NCBI GenBank assembly: GCA_030431335.1
Contig: JAUIJH010000002.1
Location: forward strand, 1-64,000
Source: Alphaproteobacteria bacterium
GTDB taxonomy: Bacteria; Pseudomonadota; Alphaproteobacteria; Rhizobiales; Amorphaceae
Reading direction: 5' to 3'
Length of the DNA stretch: 64,000 nt
Part shown: in pieces, positions 15,389 through 23,501 of the stretch
Position numbering within the stretch: position 1 is the stretch's first letter
Layout of the letters: every line of letters starts with the position of its first letter
The notes under the pieces: generated by a model
Database searches by the model: none
Told to the model about the DNA's origin: nothing
The model's input: the letters and a program-made list of their open reading frames with translations, nothing else
Position numbers and translations under genes: made by a program

Positions 15389-16249
15389 GTGGACGTCGGA
15401 CAGATCCTCGCCAACGGCATCGTCCTTGGCGCGCTCTACGCCTGCATCGCGGTGGGCTTCTCGCTGGTGTGGGGCGTGCTCAACGTGATCAACATGCTGC
15501 ACGGCTCGTTCATCATCCTGGGCGGCTATCTTACCTACTTCGCCTGGGCCTATTCGGGCATCAACCCGGTGGTGTTCCTGCCAGTCGTGGCGCTGATCCT
15601 CTACGGGCTCGGCTTCGCGGTGCAGTACCTCTTCATCAACAAGGTGGTGTCGGCACCCGTCCTCACGACGCTGACCCTCACCTTCGGCCTCGACATGATC
15701 CTCTACAACGTCATGACCGTGGTCTTCACCGCCACGCCGCGGCGCATCACGCTCGACCTCGGCTCGGTCGATTTCTTCGGCGTCATCCTGCCGGTCGACC
15801 GCGTGGTCGGCATGGCGCTCGCCCTCATCCTGACCGGCCTGCTCTACGCGGTGATGCGCACCTCCAAGATCGGCCGCGCCATCGTCGCTGTGCGCATGGA
15901 CCGGCAGGCGGCCGAGCTGATGGGCATCCGCGTCAACCGCATCTATGCCATCACCTTCGGCATCGGCGCGCTGATGGCGGGGGCGGCCGGGGCCGTCTTC
16001 GCCATGGTCTTCCCGGTAACCACCAACCTCACCGGCGCGTTCCTGGGCAAGGCGTTCGTGATCTGCGTGATCGGCGGGCTCGGCTCGGTGCCGGGCGCGC
16101 TGGTCGGCGGTCTGGCGCTCGGCATCATCGAGAGCTTTTCGGGCTACGTCCTGGGCCCGCAGCACGCCATCACCGTCGGCTTCGTGCTGATGCTGATCCT
16201 GCTCGTGGTGCGCCCCACCGGCCTCGTCGGCGTGAAGGGCTACGAATGA
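15389..16249 (+). CDS. livH: Branched-chain-type ABC permease, LivH family
   Basis: A 286-residue inner-membrane protein with about eight helices. Diagnostic LivH sequence includes ANGIVLGALYACIAVGFSLVWGVLNVINMLHG at the N-terminus and MDRQAAELMGIRVNRIYAITFGIGALMAGAAG in the coupling region. GTG start eight bases after the AhpD-like stop. Its stop overlaps the livM-type start (ATGA). Symbols are given for family position only; the substrate may not be an amino acid. Confidence 0.88.
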   Translation: MDVGQILANGIVLGALYACIAVGFSLVWGVLNVINMLHGSFIILGGYLTYFAWAYSGINPVVFLPVVALILYGLGFAVQYLFINKVVSAPVLTTLTLTFGLDMILYNVMTVVFTATPRRITLDLGSVDFFGVILPVDRVVGMALALILTGLLYAVMRTSKIGRAIVAVRMDRQAAELMGIRVNRIYAITFGIGALMAGAAGAVFAMVFPVTTNLTGAFLGKAFVICVIGGLGSVPGALVGGLALGIIESFSGYVLGPQHAITVGFVLMLILLVVRPTGLVGVKGYE

Positions 16250-17220
16250 CCGTCCGCCGCGCCTTCGTCTTCGTCCTGTTCGCCGTGTGGGTGGCGCTGC
16301 TCGCCACCACGCCGTTCTCGGGCGACAACTACACGGTCCGCATCGCGATCCAGATCGCGATGTATTCCGCGCTCGCCCTGTCGTGGAACATGATCGGCGG
16401 GTTCACCGGCTACCCGTCGTTCGCCACCGCGGCGTTCTTCGGTCTCGGCTGCTATATCGGCGCGCTGTCGCAGATCGCCGGCGCGCCCACCGTCGTCGCC
16501 TGGATCGTCGCGACGGCCGGGGTGGCGCTGTTCGCGGCCGCGCTGGGGCTCATCATCCTGCGCCTCAAGGGGCACTATTTCGCCATCGGCTCCATCGCCA
16601 TCGTGGAGGTGCTGCGCCTCGTCATCTCCTCCTGGAGCGGGCTGACAGGCGGGGGCGACGGGCTCAACGTGCCGTTCCTGCGCGGCGGCCCGGAATTCGT
16701 CTCCCAGCTCGTGCTCGGCGTGATGCTCCTCATCATGGTGATCGCCTTCGCGGTAACGGTCTGGGTCGACCGCGGGCGGCTAGGTTTCGGCCTCAAGTGC
16801 ATCAACCAGAACGAGGACGCGGCCGACATGGTCGGCATCGACGTCACGCGCTACAAGATCGCCGCCTTCGTGCTGTCGGCGTTCCTGTGCGGCACGGTCG
16901 GCGCGGTCTACGCGTCCTGGGTCGGCTACATCGACCCGACCGATTCCTTCTCCATCGTCTTCACCGTGAAGGTCGCGGTGATGACGATCCTGGGCGGGGC
17001 GGGCACGGTGCTCGGCCCCGTTGTCGGCGCGGCCGTCTTCGTGGTGCTGGAGGAATATTTCTGGGCCAACTTCCTCGCCTGGAACCGGGCGATCCTGGGT
17101 GCCATCATCGTGTTCCTGATCTTCTTCCTTCCCGGCGGCATCCTGCGGCTGGACTACCGGCACCTGTGGTCGCAGGCCAAGGCGCGGCACGGCCGCATCG
17201 GCATGGCGGGCGGCGAATGA
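16246..17220 (+). CDS. livM: Branched-chain-type ABC permease, LivM family
   Basis: A 324-residue inner-membrane protein with multiple hydrophobic segments. LivM landmarks are LSWNMIGGFTGYPSFATAAFFGLGCY near residue 45, ALGLIILRLKGHYFAI, and the cytoplasmic coupling segment INQNEDAADMVGIDVTRYKIAAFVLSA. It overlaps both neighbours by 4 bp. It forms the permease dimer with the LivH-type protein. Confidence 0.88.
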   Translation: MTVRRAFVFVLFAVWVALLATTPFSGDNYTVRIAIQIAMYSALALSWNMIGGFTGYPSFATAAFFGLGCYIGALSQIAGAPTVVAWIVATAGVALFAAALGLIILRLKGHYFAIGSIAIVEVLRLVISSWSGLTGGGDGLNVPFLRGGPEFVSQLVLGVMLLIMVIAFAVTVWVDRGRLGFGLKCINQNEDAADMVGIDVTRYKIAAFVLSAFLCGTVGAVYASWVGYIDPTDSFSIVFTVKVAVMTILGGAGTVLGPVVGAAVFVVLEEYFWANFLAWNRAILGAIIVFLIFFLPGGILRLDYRHLWSQAKARHGRIGMAGGE

Positions 17221-17975
17221 GCACGGTTCTGGAGGTCAGCGACCTGTCGAAATCGTTCGGCGGCATCCGCGCCGTCAACGGGGTCTCCTTCAGCCTCGAC
17301 GAGGGCGAGATCGTCGGCCTCATCGGCCCCAACGGGGCGGGCAAGACGACGCTGGTCAACCTCATCACCGGGGTGCACCGGGTCTCCTCCGGGCGCATCG
17401 TCTTTCAGGGCGAGGACGTCACCCGCCAGCGGCCGTTCCAGGCCGCGCGGCGCGGGCTGGCGCGCACGTTCCAGATCGTGCAGCCCTTTCCGGCCATGAG
17501 CGTGGTGGAAAATGTCGGCGCCGGTGCGCTGTTCGGCGGCAGCGCCACCTCCAAGCGCGAGGCGATGGCGCTGGCGCGCGAGGAACTCGCCTTCGTCGGG
17601 CTCGATGCCTTGGCCGACGCGCCCGCCGCCTCGTTGACGCTGCCCAACCGCAAGCGCCTGGAACTCGCGAAGAGCCTCGCCATGCGCCCCAAGGTGCTGC
17701 TGCTCGACGAGGTCAATGCCGGCCTCAACACGGCCGAGATCGACAACGCGCTCGCGCTGATCCGCGCCATCGCGGCGCGCGGCGTCACCATCGTCATCAT
17801 CGAGCATCTGATGAAGGTCGTCTTGTCCATCACCAGCCGCATCCTCGTCCTGCACCATGGCGAGCTCATCGCCGAGGGCGAACCGCACGCCGTCGTTGCC
17901 GACGAGAAGGTGATCGAGGCCTATCTCGGCGCCAAGTTCGCCGCCCGTTACCGCGCCGAGGCACAAAATGGCTGA
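17217..17975 (+). CDS. livG: ABC ATPase, LivG family
   Basis: A 252-residue cytoplasmic ATPase. Walker A is GPNGAGKTT near residue 41, the Q-loop lies in ARTFQIVQPFP, and Walker B is VLLLDEV. The ABC signature is degenerate: the expected LS-GQ-type loop reads LTLPNRKRLELAKSLA, lacking the glycines. Similar variants are known in LivG-like subunits. His of the switch is in VIIIEHLMK. It pairs with the LivF-type ATPase, which has a canonical signature, so the dimer would hold one normal and one altered site. Confidence 0.88.
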   Translation: MSTVLEVSDLSKSFGGIRAVNGVSFSLDEGEIVGLIGPNGAGKTTLVNLITGVHRVSSGRIVFQGEDVTRQRPFQAARRGLARTFQIVQPFPAMSVVENVGAGALFGGSATSKREAMALAREELAFVGLDALADAPAASLTLPNRKRLELAKSLAMRPKVLLLDEVNAGLNTAEIDNALALIRAIAARGVTIVIIEHLMKVVLSITSRILVLHHGELIAEGEPHAVVADEKVIEAYLGAKFAARYRAEAQNG

Positions 17976-18684
17976 GCCGCTCTTGGAGATCGAGAAGCTC
18001 GAGGCCGGCTACGGCGACGTCCAGGTGCTGTGGGACGTGACGATGGCGGTGGAGCCCGGCGAGATCGCCTGCATCGTCGGCTCCAATGGCGCCGGCAAGA
18101 CGACGCTGCTGCGCACCATCTCCGGCCTCATCAAGCCGCGCGGCGGCACGATCCGCTTCGCGGGCGGCGAGATCGGCGGGCGCGCGCCGGACCATGTGCT
18201 GGGCGGCGGCATCGCCCACGTGCCGGAGGGGCGGCGCCTGTTCAAGGGCCTGTCGGTGCGCGACAACCTGATGCTCGGCGCCTACCTGCGCGACGACCGC
18301 GAGGCCATCGAGGCGGATCTCGAAAAGGTGCTCGAACTGTTCCCGATCCTGAAGGACCGGGCGCGGCAGGACGCGACCACCCTGTCGGGCGGCGAGCAGC
18401 AGATGTGCGCCATCGGGCGCGGTATCATGGCCCGGCCCAAGCTCCTGATGATCGACGAACTGTCGCTCGGCCTCGCGCCGCGCCTCGTTGATCGGCTGGG
18501 CGAGGCGCTGATCGAGATCAACCGCACCGGCCTCACGATCCTGCTGGTCGAACAGGACGTGATGACCGCGTTCGAGATCGCCCGCCACGCCTACGTCATC
18601 GAGACGGGGCGGGTGTCGATGGCCGGCAGCACCAAGGTGCTGGGCGACGACCCGCGCATCCGGCAAGCCTACATGGGATTGTGA
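17968..18684 (+). CDS. livF: ABC ATPase, LivF family
   Basis: A 238-residue ATPase. Walker A is GSNGAGKTT, the signature is LSGGEQQMCAIGRGIM, and Walker B is LLMIDEL followed by SLGLAP, the latter typical of LivF. The start overlaps the LivG-type gene by 8 bp. It ends the operon; the last 16 bp overlap the convergent phosphoribosyltransferase-like gene, leaving no room for a separate terminator. Confidence 0.9.
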   Translation: MAEPLLEIEKLEAGYGDVQVLWDVTMAVEPGEIACIVGSNGAGKTTLLRTISGLIKPRGGTIRFAGGEIGGRAPDHVLGGGIAHVPEGRRLFKGLSVRDNLMLGAYLRDDREAIEADLEKVLELFPILKDRARQDATTLSGGEQQMCAIGRGIMARPKLLMIDELSLGLAPRLVDRLGEALIEINRTGLTILLVEQDVMTAFEIARHAYVIETGRVSMAGSTKVLGDDPRIRQAYMGL

Positions 18685-19397
18685 GCGGCGATCGGCACCC
18701 AGCCGCCCTCGGCGCGGGCAAAGATCGGGCTGTCGAACACGCCGTGCACGCGCGCGGGCAGCGCCGGATCGCGCGCCGCGAGCGTTTCGCGCCAGCGCAC
18801 GCCCTGGCGCATGGCCACCACCACGCGCACCGGCTCGGCGCCGACCCGCTGCAGCAGCGACAGCACCGAGACCATGGTGGTGCCGCTGGAGATCGCGTCG
18901 TCGACCACCACCACGCGCTTGCCCGCCACGCGCGGCACCAGGTTGGGGTCGAGATAGACGCGCTTGCCGGCGGTGGGGGTGGTGATCGAGTGGGTGGGCT
19001 CGGAAAGCGCCTCCTGGTACCAGAATTTCCGCGAGTACCCGAGGGGGACGTAGTTGGCATGACCCAGGAGCCGCGCCACCTCCGGCGCGAAGGCGAGCCC
19101 CAGCGTGGGCATTCCCACCACCGCGTCGGCGCCGGCCGGCCGCGCGCAATCGGCCATCAGCGCGGCGAGCCGCGCCACCACGGCAAAGCTCGCGTGGTTG
19201 GCGATCAGCGAGGCGGTGGCGTGCTCTCCGTCCGGCAACCGGCGCAGCGGCAGCATCAGCACGGTGCCGTCGCTGAGCCGCGCCGGATAGCCGAGCCGGT
19301 AGGGCGGGGCAGCCTGCGCGCGCGGATCGTCGGCGGCAAGGATCTCCTGCCAGTACTGGGTGGTCGGCTCGATGGTGTCGTCGTCGGCGCCGGTCAT
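18669..19397 (-). CDS. Phosphoribosyltransferase-family protein
   Basis: A 242-residue protein. The PRPP-binding motif is VVVVDDAISSGTTM at about residues 165-178, preceded by a hydrophobic strand. An upstream VVGMPTLGLAFAP segment fits the PPi-loop region, and YSRKFWYQE is seen between. The fold transfers ribose-phosphate to a base, or in some members acts as a regulator. It is convergent with the LivF-type gene and divergent from the Rieske ferredoxin gene (26 bp apart). Its presence among genes that look like N-compound catabolism is suggestive of a base-like substrate, but no specific acceptor can be assigned. Confidence 0.82.
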   Translation of the reverse strand: MTGADDDTIEPTTQYWQEILAADDPRAQAAPPYRLGYPARLSDGTVLMLPLRRLPDGEHATASLIANHASFAVVARLAALMADCARPAGADAVVGMPTLGLAFAPEVARLLGHANYVPLGYSRKFWYQEALSEPTHSITTPTAGKRVYLDPNLVPRVAGKRVVVVDDAISSGTTMVSVLSLLQRVGAEPVRVVVAMRQGVRWRETLAARDPALPARVHGVFDSPIFARAEGGWVPIAAHNPM

Positions 19398-19423
19398 GGC
19401 CGGATGGCGGCGGCGGCCGGTTG

Positions 19424-19765
19424 ATGGCGGGCTGGCAGAAGGTCGCCGACCTCGATGCGCTCGCGCCGGGCGCCCTGTCGGACGTGGTCGTGGGGCAGGA
19501 ACTGGTCCTGCTGGTGCGCGACGCCGCCGGAACCGTGCGCGCCTTCCAGGGCCTGTGCCCGCACGAATACGCCCGCCTCGCCGAAGGCACGCTGGAGGAA
19601 GGCGATGGCGGGGCGAGGATCCGCTGCTCGCGCCACCTCGCGCGCTTCGACCTCGCGGACGGGGTGTGCAGGCGCGGCTGGGTGTTGCCGCCCTTGCGCC
19701 GCTACGCGGTCGAGGTGGCGGACGGTGCGGTGCTCCTGCCGGACCCGCTCGTGGCGCTCGCCTAG
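19424..19765 (+). CDS. Rieske [2Fe-2S] ferredoxin
   Basis: A 113-residue soluble Rieske protein. The cluster ligands are C-x-H in LCPHEYA and C-x2-H in RCSRHLARFD, separated by about 20 residues. The rest is the usual beta-barrel. This size is typical of ferredoxin components feeding Rieske oxygenases, so it is the natural partner of the oxygenase at 11505. TTG 19421 and ATG 19424 are both possible starts; ATG is chosen. It stands alone on the plus strand between two minus-strand genes. No ferredoxin reductase is seen in the window. Confidence 0.88.
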   Translation: MAGWQKVADLDALAPGALSDVVVGQELVLLVRDAAGTVRAFQGLCPHEYARLAEGTLEEGDGGARIRCSRHLARFDLADGVCRRGWVLPPLRRYAVEVADGAVLLPDPLVALA

Positions 19766-19797
19766 CCCGTCGCAGCCGGCAGACGGCACCGCCGCGA

Positions 19798-20931
19798 TCA
19801 CGGCGCGGGCCACGGGGCGATGCCGCGCCCGATCAGCCCGGCGTGGCCGGCCGACTCCACCATGCCCAGCATGACGCCGAGACAAATCCGCTCGCGCCCC
19901 AGATCGAGCCCCACCCGGACGCCCTCCGGCAGGCCCGGATGCGGGCCGACGAACGGCAGATGCGCCTTGTCGGTGAAGAAGGCGGGGTCGACATGGTCGG
20001 CCAGCGCGGCGCCGAGGTCCGGAGCGAAGCGCAGGCACGCGGCGCCGAAGCCGACGGCGTCGATGACCGCGCTGTCGCCGATGGCGGGCAGGGGTGTGCG
20101 GCCGGCGGCGCCGGGCAGCAGCGGGCCGATGGGCTCCTGCGCCGGACGCACCACCCACGCGTCGGGCGCGCTCGCCACCTTCCAGCCGAAATCGCGGCCG
20201 TTGCCGCCCGCGGCCACCACGAGGGTCGCATCGGGTGTGCCGGCGGCGGCGCCCAGCATCGTCGCCGCCGCCGCCATGATGGCGTTGAGCACAAACTGGT
20301 TGGCGGCCTTCAGATAGGCTTCCGCCGGCGCGGGCAGCGGCCCGAACCAGCCCCGCACGAAGCTCTGTGCGGCCTCGACGCGGCCGTGGAGGTCGTCGCC
20401 ACGCGAGAGCCCGGCCGCGAGAACGGGCAGGAGCGGCACCGGCCCTTGCAGCGCCGCGGCGAGGGCATCGCCGATGCCCTCGGTGAGGTCGTGCAGCAGG
20501 GCGAGCCCGGCGGCGCTGTCGGCGCCGAAGCGCAGCGCATGGGGCAGCGGCCCGTCGTTGAGCGGCGCGACGCGGCGCACGCCGGACACCGGGTCCACCA
20601 CCTCGAGGCCGAACATCGTCGCCCCGGCGACGAAGGCGAGGGGGGTGACGATGCCGGCATCCTGGGCCGGCATGAGGCGGATCGTCCCGGCGCGCAGGCC
20701 CGCGAGCGTGCCCGCCTCGTCGGGCGCGAGCGCTTCGTGGCGCGCGGCGGCGACGACGGCGTTACGCATGGGGGCGGGCAGATCGTCCACGCTCTGGAAC
20801 GGGGGGCCGGCGTGCAGCAGCGTCGCCTCGTCGAGCCCGGCGACGAGGTCGCACAGCGGGGCGATGCGCGTCAGCTCCGGCGTGGCGGCGACGAGGGCGG
20901 CATGGGCCGCGAGGTTGGCAGTCGTGCTCAT
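19798..20931 (-). CDS. DUF1116 (YlbE/YahG-like) protein
   Basis: A 377-residue protein. Recognisable DUF1116 features are LLHAGPPF followed by MRNAVVAA, an APLNDGPLPHALRFG block, ANQFVLNAIMAAAA, the glycine stretch GGNGRDFGWKVA, GDSAVIDAVGFGA, and a C-terminal VRVGLDLGRE. DUF1116 proteins usually sit with FdrA and carbamate kinase in allantoin/oxamate catabolism, releasing carbamoyl groups. FdrA is absent here, so this is an atypical context. Its start overlaps the MarR stop by 4 bp, making it the last gene of the MarR-linked operon. Family assignment is from pattern recall. Confidence 0.72.
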   Translation of the reverse strand: MSTTANLAAHAALVAATPELTRIAPLCDLVAGLDEATLLHAGPPFQSVDDLPAPMRNAVVAAARHEALAPDEAGTLAGLRAGTIRLMPAQDAGIVTPLAFVAGATMFGLEVVDPVSGVRRVAPLNDGPLPHALRFGADSAAGLALLHDLTEGIGDALAAALQGPVPLLPVLAAGLSRGDDLHGRVEAAQSFVRGWFGPLPAPAEAYLKAANQFVLNAIMAAAATMLGAAAGTPDATLVVAAGGNGRDFGWKVASAPDAWVVRPAQEPIGPLLPGAAGRTPLPAIGDSAVIDAVGFGAACLRFAPDLGAALADHVDPAFFTDKAHLPFVGPHPGLPEGVRVGLDLGRERICLGVMLGMVESAGHAGLIGRGIAPWPAP

Positions 20932-21455
20932 GCGTCGGCCCCGATGCGTTCTGCGGGCGTCGCGGCGGTCTCGCCGTCGGCCTCGGTTTCGCTGGCGGCG
21001 ACGATGCGGGCCAGGAAGTCCAGGAATTGCGCCTGCTCGCTTGGATCGAGCGCCGCGATGGTGCGGGCGTGGGCGCGGGCGACGGGCTCGTCCATCGCGT
21101 CCAGCAGCGCCTGGCCGGCGGGGGTGAGGGTGGCAAGGCGCACCCGCCGGTCCGCCTGGGGCACGCGCCGGGCGACCAGGCCGCGCTTGCGCAGCCGCTC
21201 CAGGAGGTCGGCGAGGTTGGTCTTGTCGATGGCGACGGTGCGGGCGAGGCGGGTCTGCTCCATCGCCCCGTTCTGGCCCAGCGCGGACATCACCGAGTAC
21301 ATGATCGGTGTGATGCGTTCTGCGCCGATCTCTTGGGAGAACAGCGCCGTGTGCACCTGTTGCACGCGGCGGATGAGAAAGCCCGGCCGGCTCTCCACCG
21401 GCTGGCGCCGCCAGCTCTCTGCCGAAATCTTGGGCGGCGGCCTGCCGTTGCCCAT
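20928..21455 (-). CDS. MarR-family transcriptional regulator
   Basis: A 175-residue winged-helix regulator. The recognition region QTRLARTVAIDKTNLADLLERLRKRGLVARR and wing QADRRVRLATLT are clear, with helices for dimerisation on both sides. I chose ATG 21455 (AGGAAGGGG upstream) over the track start 32 codons earlier. It sits 58 bp after the molybdenum hydroxylase genes and overlaps the DUF1116 gene. MarR proteins commonly respond to aromatic or phenolic ligands, so it probably controls this operon or the divergent amidohydrolase gene. Confidence 0.9.
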   Translation of the reverse strand: MGNGRPPPKISAESWRRQPVESRPGFLIRRVQQVHTALFSQEIGAERITPIMYSVMSALGQNGAMEQTRLARTVAIDKTNLADLLERLRKRGLVARRVPQADRRVRLATLTPAGQALLDAMDEPVARAHARTIAALDPSEQAQFLDFLARIVAASETEADGETAATPAERIGADA

Positions 21456-21513
21456 CGTGAACCCCTTCCTGGCCCGGAAGGCCCTGTGCGACGATCGAAC
21501 CCCTGCCATAAGA

Positions 21514-22689
21514 TCATGGCCGCCGGCCCCGCAATGCGCGGGCGAAGGCATCGCGCACGATCCCCACGAGAAGCGCGAACCCGCCGAGCCGGCGCGGGGC
21601 GGGCGCCGCCTCCTCGCCGCGAGCGCGGCGGGCGATGGATGCGATCGCCTCCTCGAGGATGCGGTCGGCCGCCGCCGCCACCAGCGCCGGGCGGCCGAAC
21701 TGCGCCAAGGGGCCGTTGAGCGCGTAGGTCGCGGTGAACGAAAGCTGCGTGCCGCCGTCCTCCCGCGGCGCGAGCGTGAAGGCGAGCGCGGCGGCGAGGC
21801 CGGTGCGGCTCAGCCGGTCCTGGCCCTCGCCGCGCAATTCGCCCTGCCGGCCGGCCGGGTCGAGCCGCATCGCGCCGACACCGGCGAAGCGCGCGCGCAT
21901 CGGGCCGAGCGCGACCTCCAGATGGCCGCGCAAGGTGCCGTCCTCGCCGAGCGCGTCGAGGTGGGCGCCGGGAATGGCGGCGGCGATGGTCTTGGGGTTC
22001 TCCACCATCGCCCACACCGCCTCGCATGGGGCGTCGATGGTGATCGAGCGCGCCAGCGTGGCCTCGCCCGTGAGCGCATCGGCGGCGGGGTAGGCGGCGA
22101 ACGGCTTGAGCACGCTTGCCGGTCCATCGGCGACCGCCGCCGTGCGTTCCGGCGCCGGCACGTCCGCCGGGGCCTCCCGCGGCATGCGGCTGCGGTGCGC
22201 GGTCGGCACCAGCGCGGCGGGCGGCGGCCCCTCCGCCAGCACCGCCTCGATGGCCGCGACGATGCCGTGATAGCCCGTGCAGCGGCACAGGTTGCCCGAC
22301 AGCTCGCGCCGGATCCGGGCGGTGTCCGCCTGCGGCAGCCGGCGCACGATATCGTAGGCCGTCGCCAGCATTCCCGGCGTGCAGAAGCCGCATTGCAGCC
22401 CGTGATGCGTCTTGAAGGCGTCGCGCAGCCGGGCCATCAGCGCGTCGTCGTCGAAGCCCTCCACGGTGCGCACGCTCTGCCCGTCGCAGGCGTGGGCGAG
22501 CGTCAGGCACGCGCGCACCGGCCGCCCGTCCACGAACACCGTGCACGCCCCGCACACGCCCTGCTCGCAGCCCAGATGGGTGCCCGTAAGGAGGAGTTCT
22601 TCGCGCAGGAAATCCGCCAGGTGAGTGCGCGGTTCGGCCTCGCCCGCCACCGTGCGGCCGTTGATGTCGAGGGTGATCGCCGTGCTCAT
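21514..22689 (-). CDS. Molybdenum hydroxylase [2Fe-2S] subunit fused to a CoxG-like domain
   Basis: A 391-residue fusion. Residues 1-150 are a two-cluster FeS subunit: plant-type cluster CEQGVCGACTV with a later C, then the alpha-helical cluster QCGFCTPGM and LCRCTGY. After a proline/alanine-rich linker (about 155-200), residues 205-345 form a CoxG/SRPBCC domain (ITIDAPCEAVWAMVENPKTIAAAIPGA). The C-terminal helix could touch the membrane. The FeS part passes electrons from Mo to FAD. CoxG normally is a separate membrane-anchoring or maturation protein. Start overlaps the FAD-subunit stop (ATGA). Confidence 0.9.
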   Translation of the reverse strand: MSTAITLDINGRTVAGEAEPRTHLADFLREELLLTGTHLGCEQGVCGACTVFVDGRPVRACLTLAHACDGQSVRTVEGFDDDALMARLRDAFKTHHGLQCGFCTPGMLATAYDIVRRLPQADTARIRRELSGNLCRCTGYHGIVAAIEAVLAEGPPPAALVPTAHRSRMPREAPADVPAPERTAAVADGPASVLKPFAAYPAADALTGEATLARSITIDAPCEAVWAMVENPKTIAAAIPGAHLDALGEDGTLRGHLEVALGPMRARFAGVGAMRLDPAGRQGELRGEGQDRLSRTGLAAALAFTLAPREDGGTQLSFTATYALNGPLAQFGRPALVAAAADRILEEAIASIARRARGEEAAPAPRRLGGFALLVGIVRDAFARALRGRRP

Positions 22690-23501
22690 TGTGCGGCCTC
22701 CGCCTGCTTGGCGGCGGCTAGAGCGCGGCGCAGCGCGACCACGTGGAGCTGCGGGTCGGCAACGCGCCCCGCGAGCGCCGCGCGCACCGCCCCGTCCGGA
22801 TCGACGCGTCCCTCGATCAGCCCCGCGCCGTCCGCCAGCACCACCGGCGCCCCGCCGAGCGCGCCGAGGGCGCAGCGCTGCCGCCCCGCCGCCGGATCGT
22901 CCAGCACGGTGGCGCTCGCCTTGGCGAACTCGCCCACCTGCCGCGTATATTTCCAGTAGCCCCAGCGGGCGCCGGGAGAGGGTTTTGCGATCTCCACCGC
23001 CACGATCATCTCGTCCGCCCGGAGCACCGTCTCGAACGGGCCGGTGACGAATGCGTCGGCCGGCACCACCCGCTCCCCGTTTGTCCCGGCGAGGACGAGG
23101 TTGGCGCCGAGCCCGGCCATCACGATCACCCAGTCGGCGGCCGGGTCGGCATGGGCGAGGCTGCCGCCGAGGGTGCCGCGATTGCGCACGGCGCGGTGGG
23201 CGATGGCGCCGGCGGCGGCGCGCAGCCAGCCGAGCGTCGGGTCAGGCGCCTCGCCGTCCTCGATCTCGGCATGGGTGAAGCCGGCGCCGATGCGCACCGC
23301 GCCCCCCGAATCGGTGACGGCGCGCAGCTCGGCCAAACCGGCAATGTCGATCAGCGCGCCCGGGCGCGCCAGGCGCAGGTTGAGCATCGGCCCCAGCGAC
23401 TGGTTGCCCGCCGACAGCTTGGCGTCGGCATCCGCGGCAAGGGCGCGCTGCGCGTCGGCGAGGCTCGTTGCCGGGCGGTAGGCGAAGGGAGCGGGCTTCA
23501 T
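22686..23501 (-). CDS. Molybdenum hydroxylase FAD-binding subunit (CoxM/XdhB type)
   Basis: A 271-residue flavoprotein subunit. FAD-binding sequence includes KLSAGNQSLGPMLNLRLARPG near residue 30 and RNRGTLGGSLAHADPAADW near residue 110, the hallmark of medium subunits. It carries electrons from the FeS subunit to the final acceptor. Both ends overlap neighbours by 4 bp, giving the tight order large-medium-small. The 866-aa track ORF is a read-through of the large-subunit gene in another frame. Confidence 0.92.
   Translation of the reverse strand: MKPAPFAYRPATSLADAQRALAADADAKLSAGNQSLGPMLNLRLARPGALIDIAGLAELRAVTDSGGAVRIGAGFTHAEIEDGEAPDPTLGWLRAAAGAIAHRAVRNRGTLGGSLAHADPAADWVIVMAGLGANLVLAGTNGERVVPADAFVTGPFETVLRADEMIVAVEIAKPSPGARWGYWKYTRQVGEFAKASATVLDDPAAGRQRCALGALGGAPVVLADGAGLIEGRVDPDGAVRAALAGRVADPQLHVVALRRALAAAKQAEAAQ

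Noticed and set aside
18669-18684. 16-bp overlap of the LivF-type and phosphoribosyltransferase genes as a terminator
   Set aside because: No hairpin spans the overlap; it is simply convergent coding sequence.
19360-22959. 1199-aa open frame on the plus strand
   Set aside because: It is the antisense shadow of the DUF1116, MarR and FeS-subunit genes, all of which have clear family motifs; the translation is a low-complexity Arg/Gly/Ala mix.
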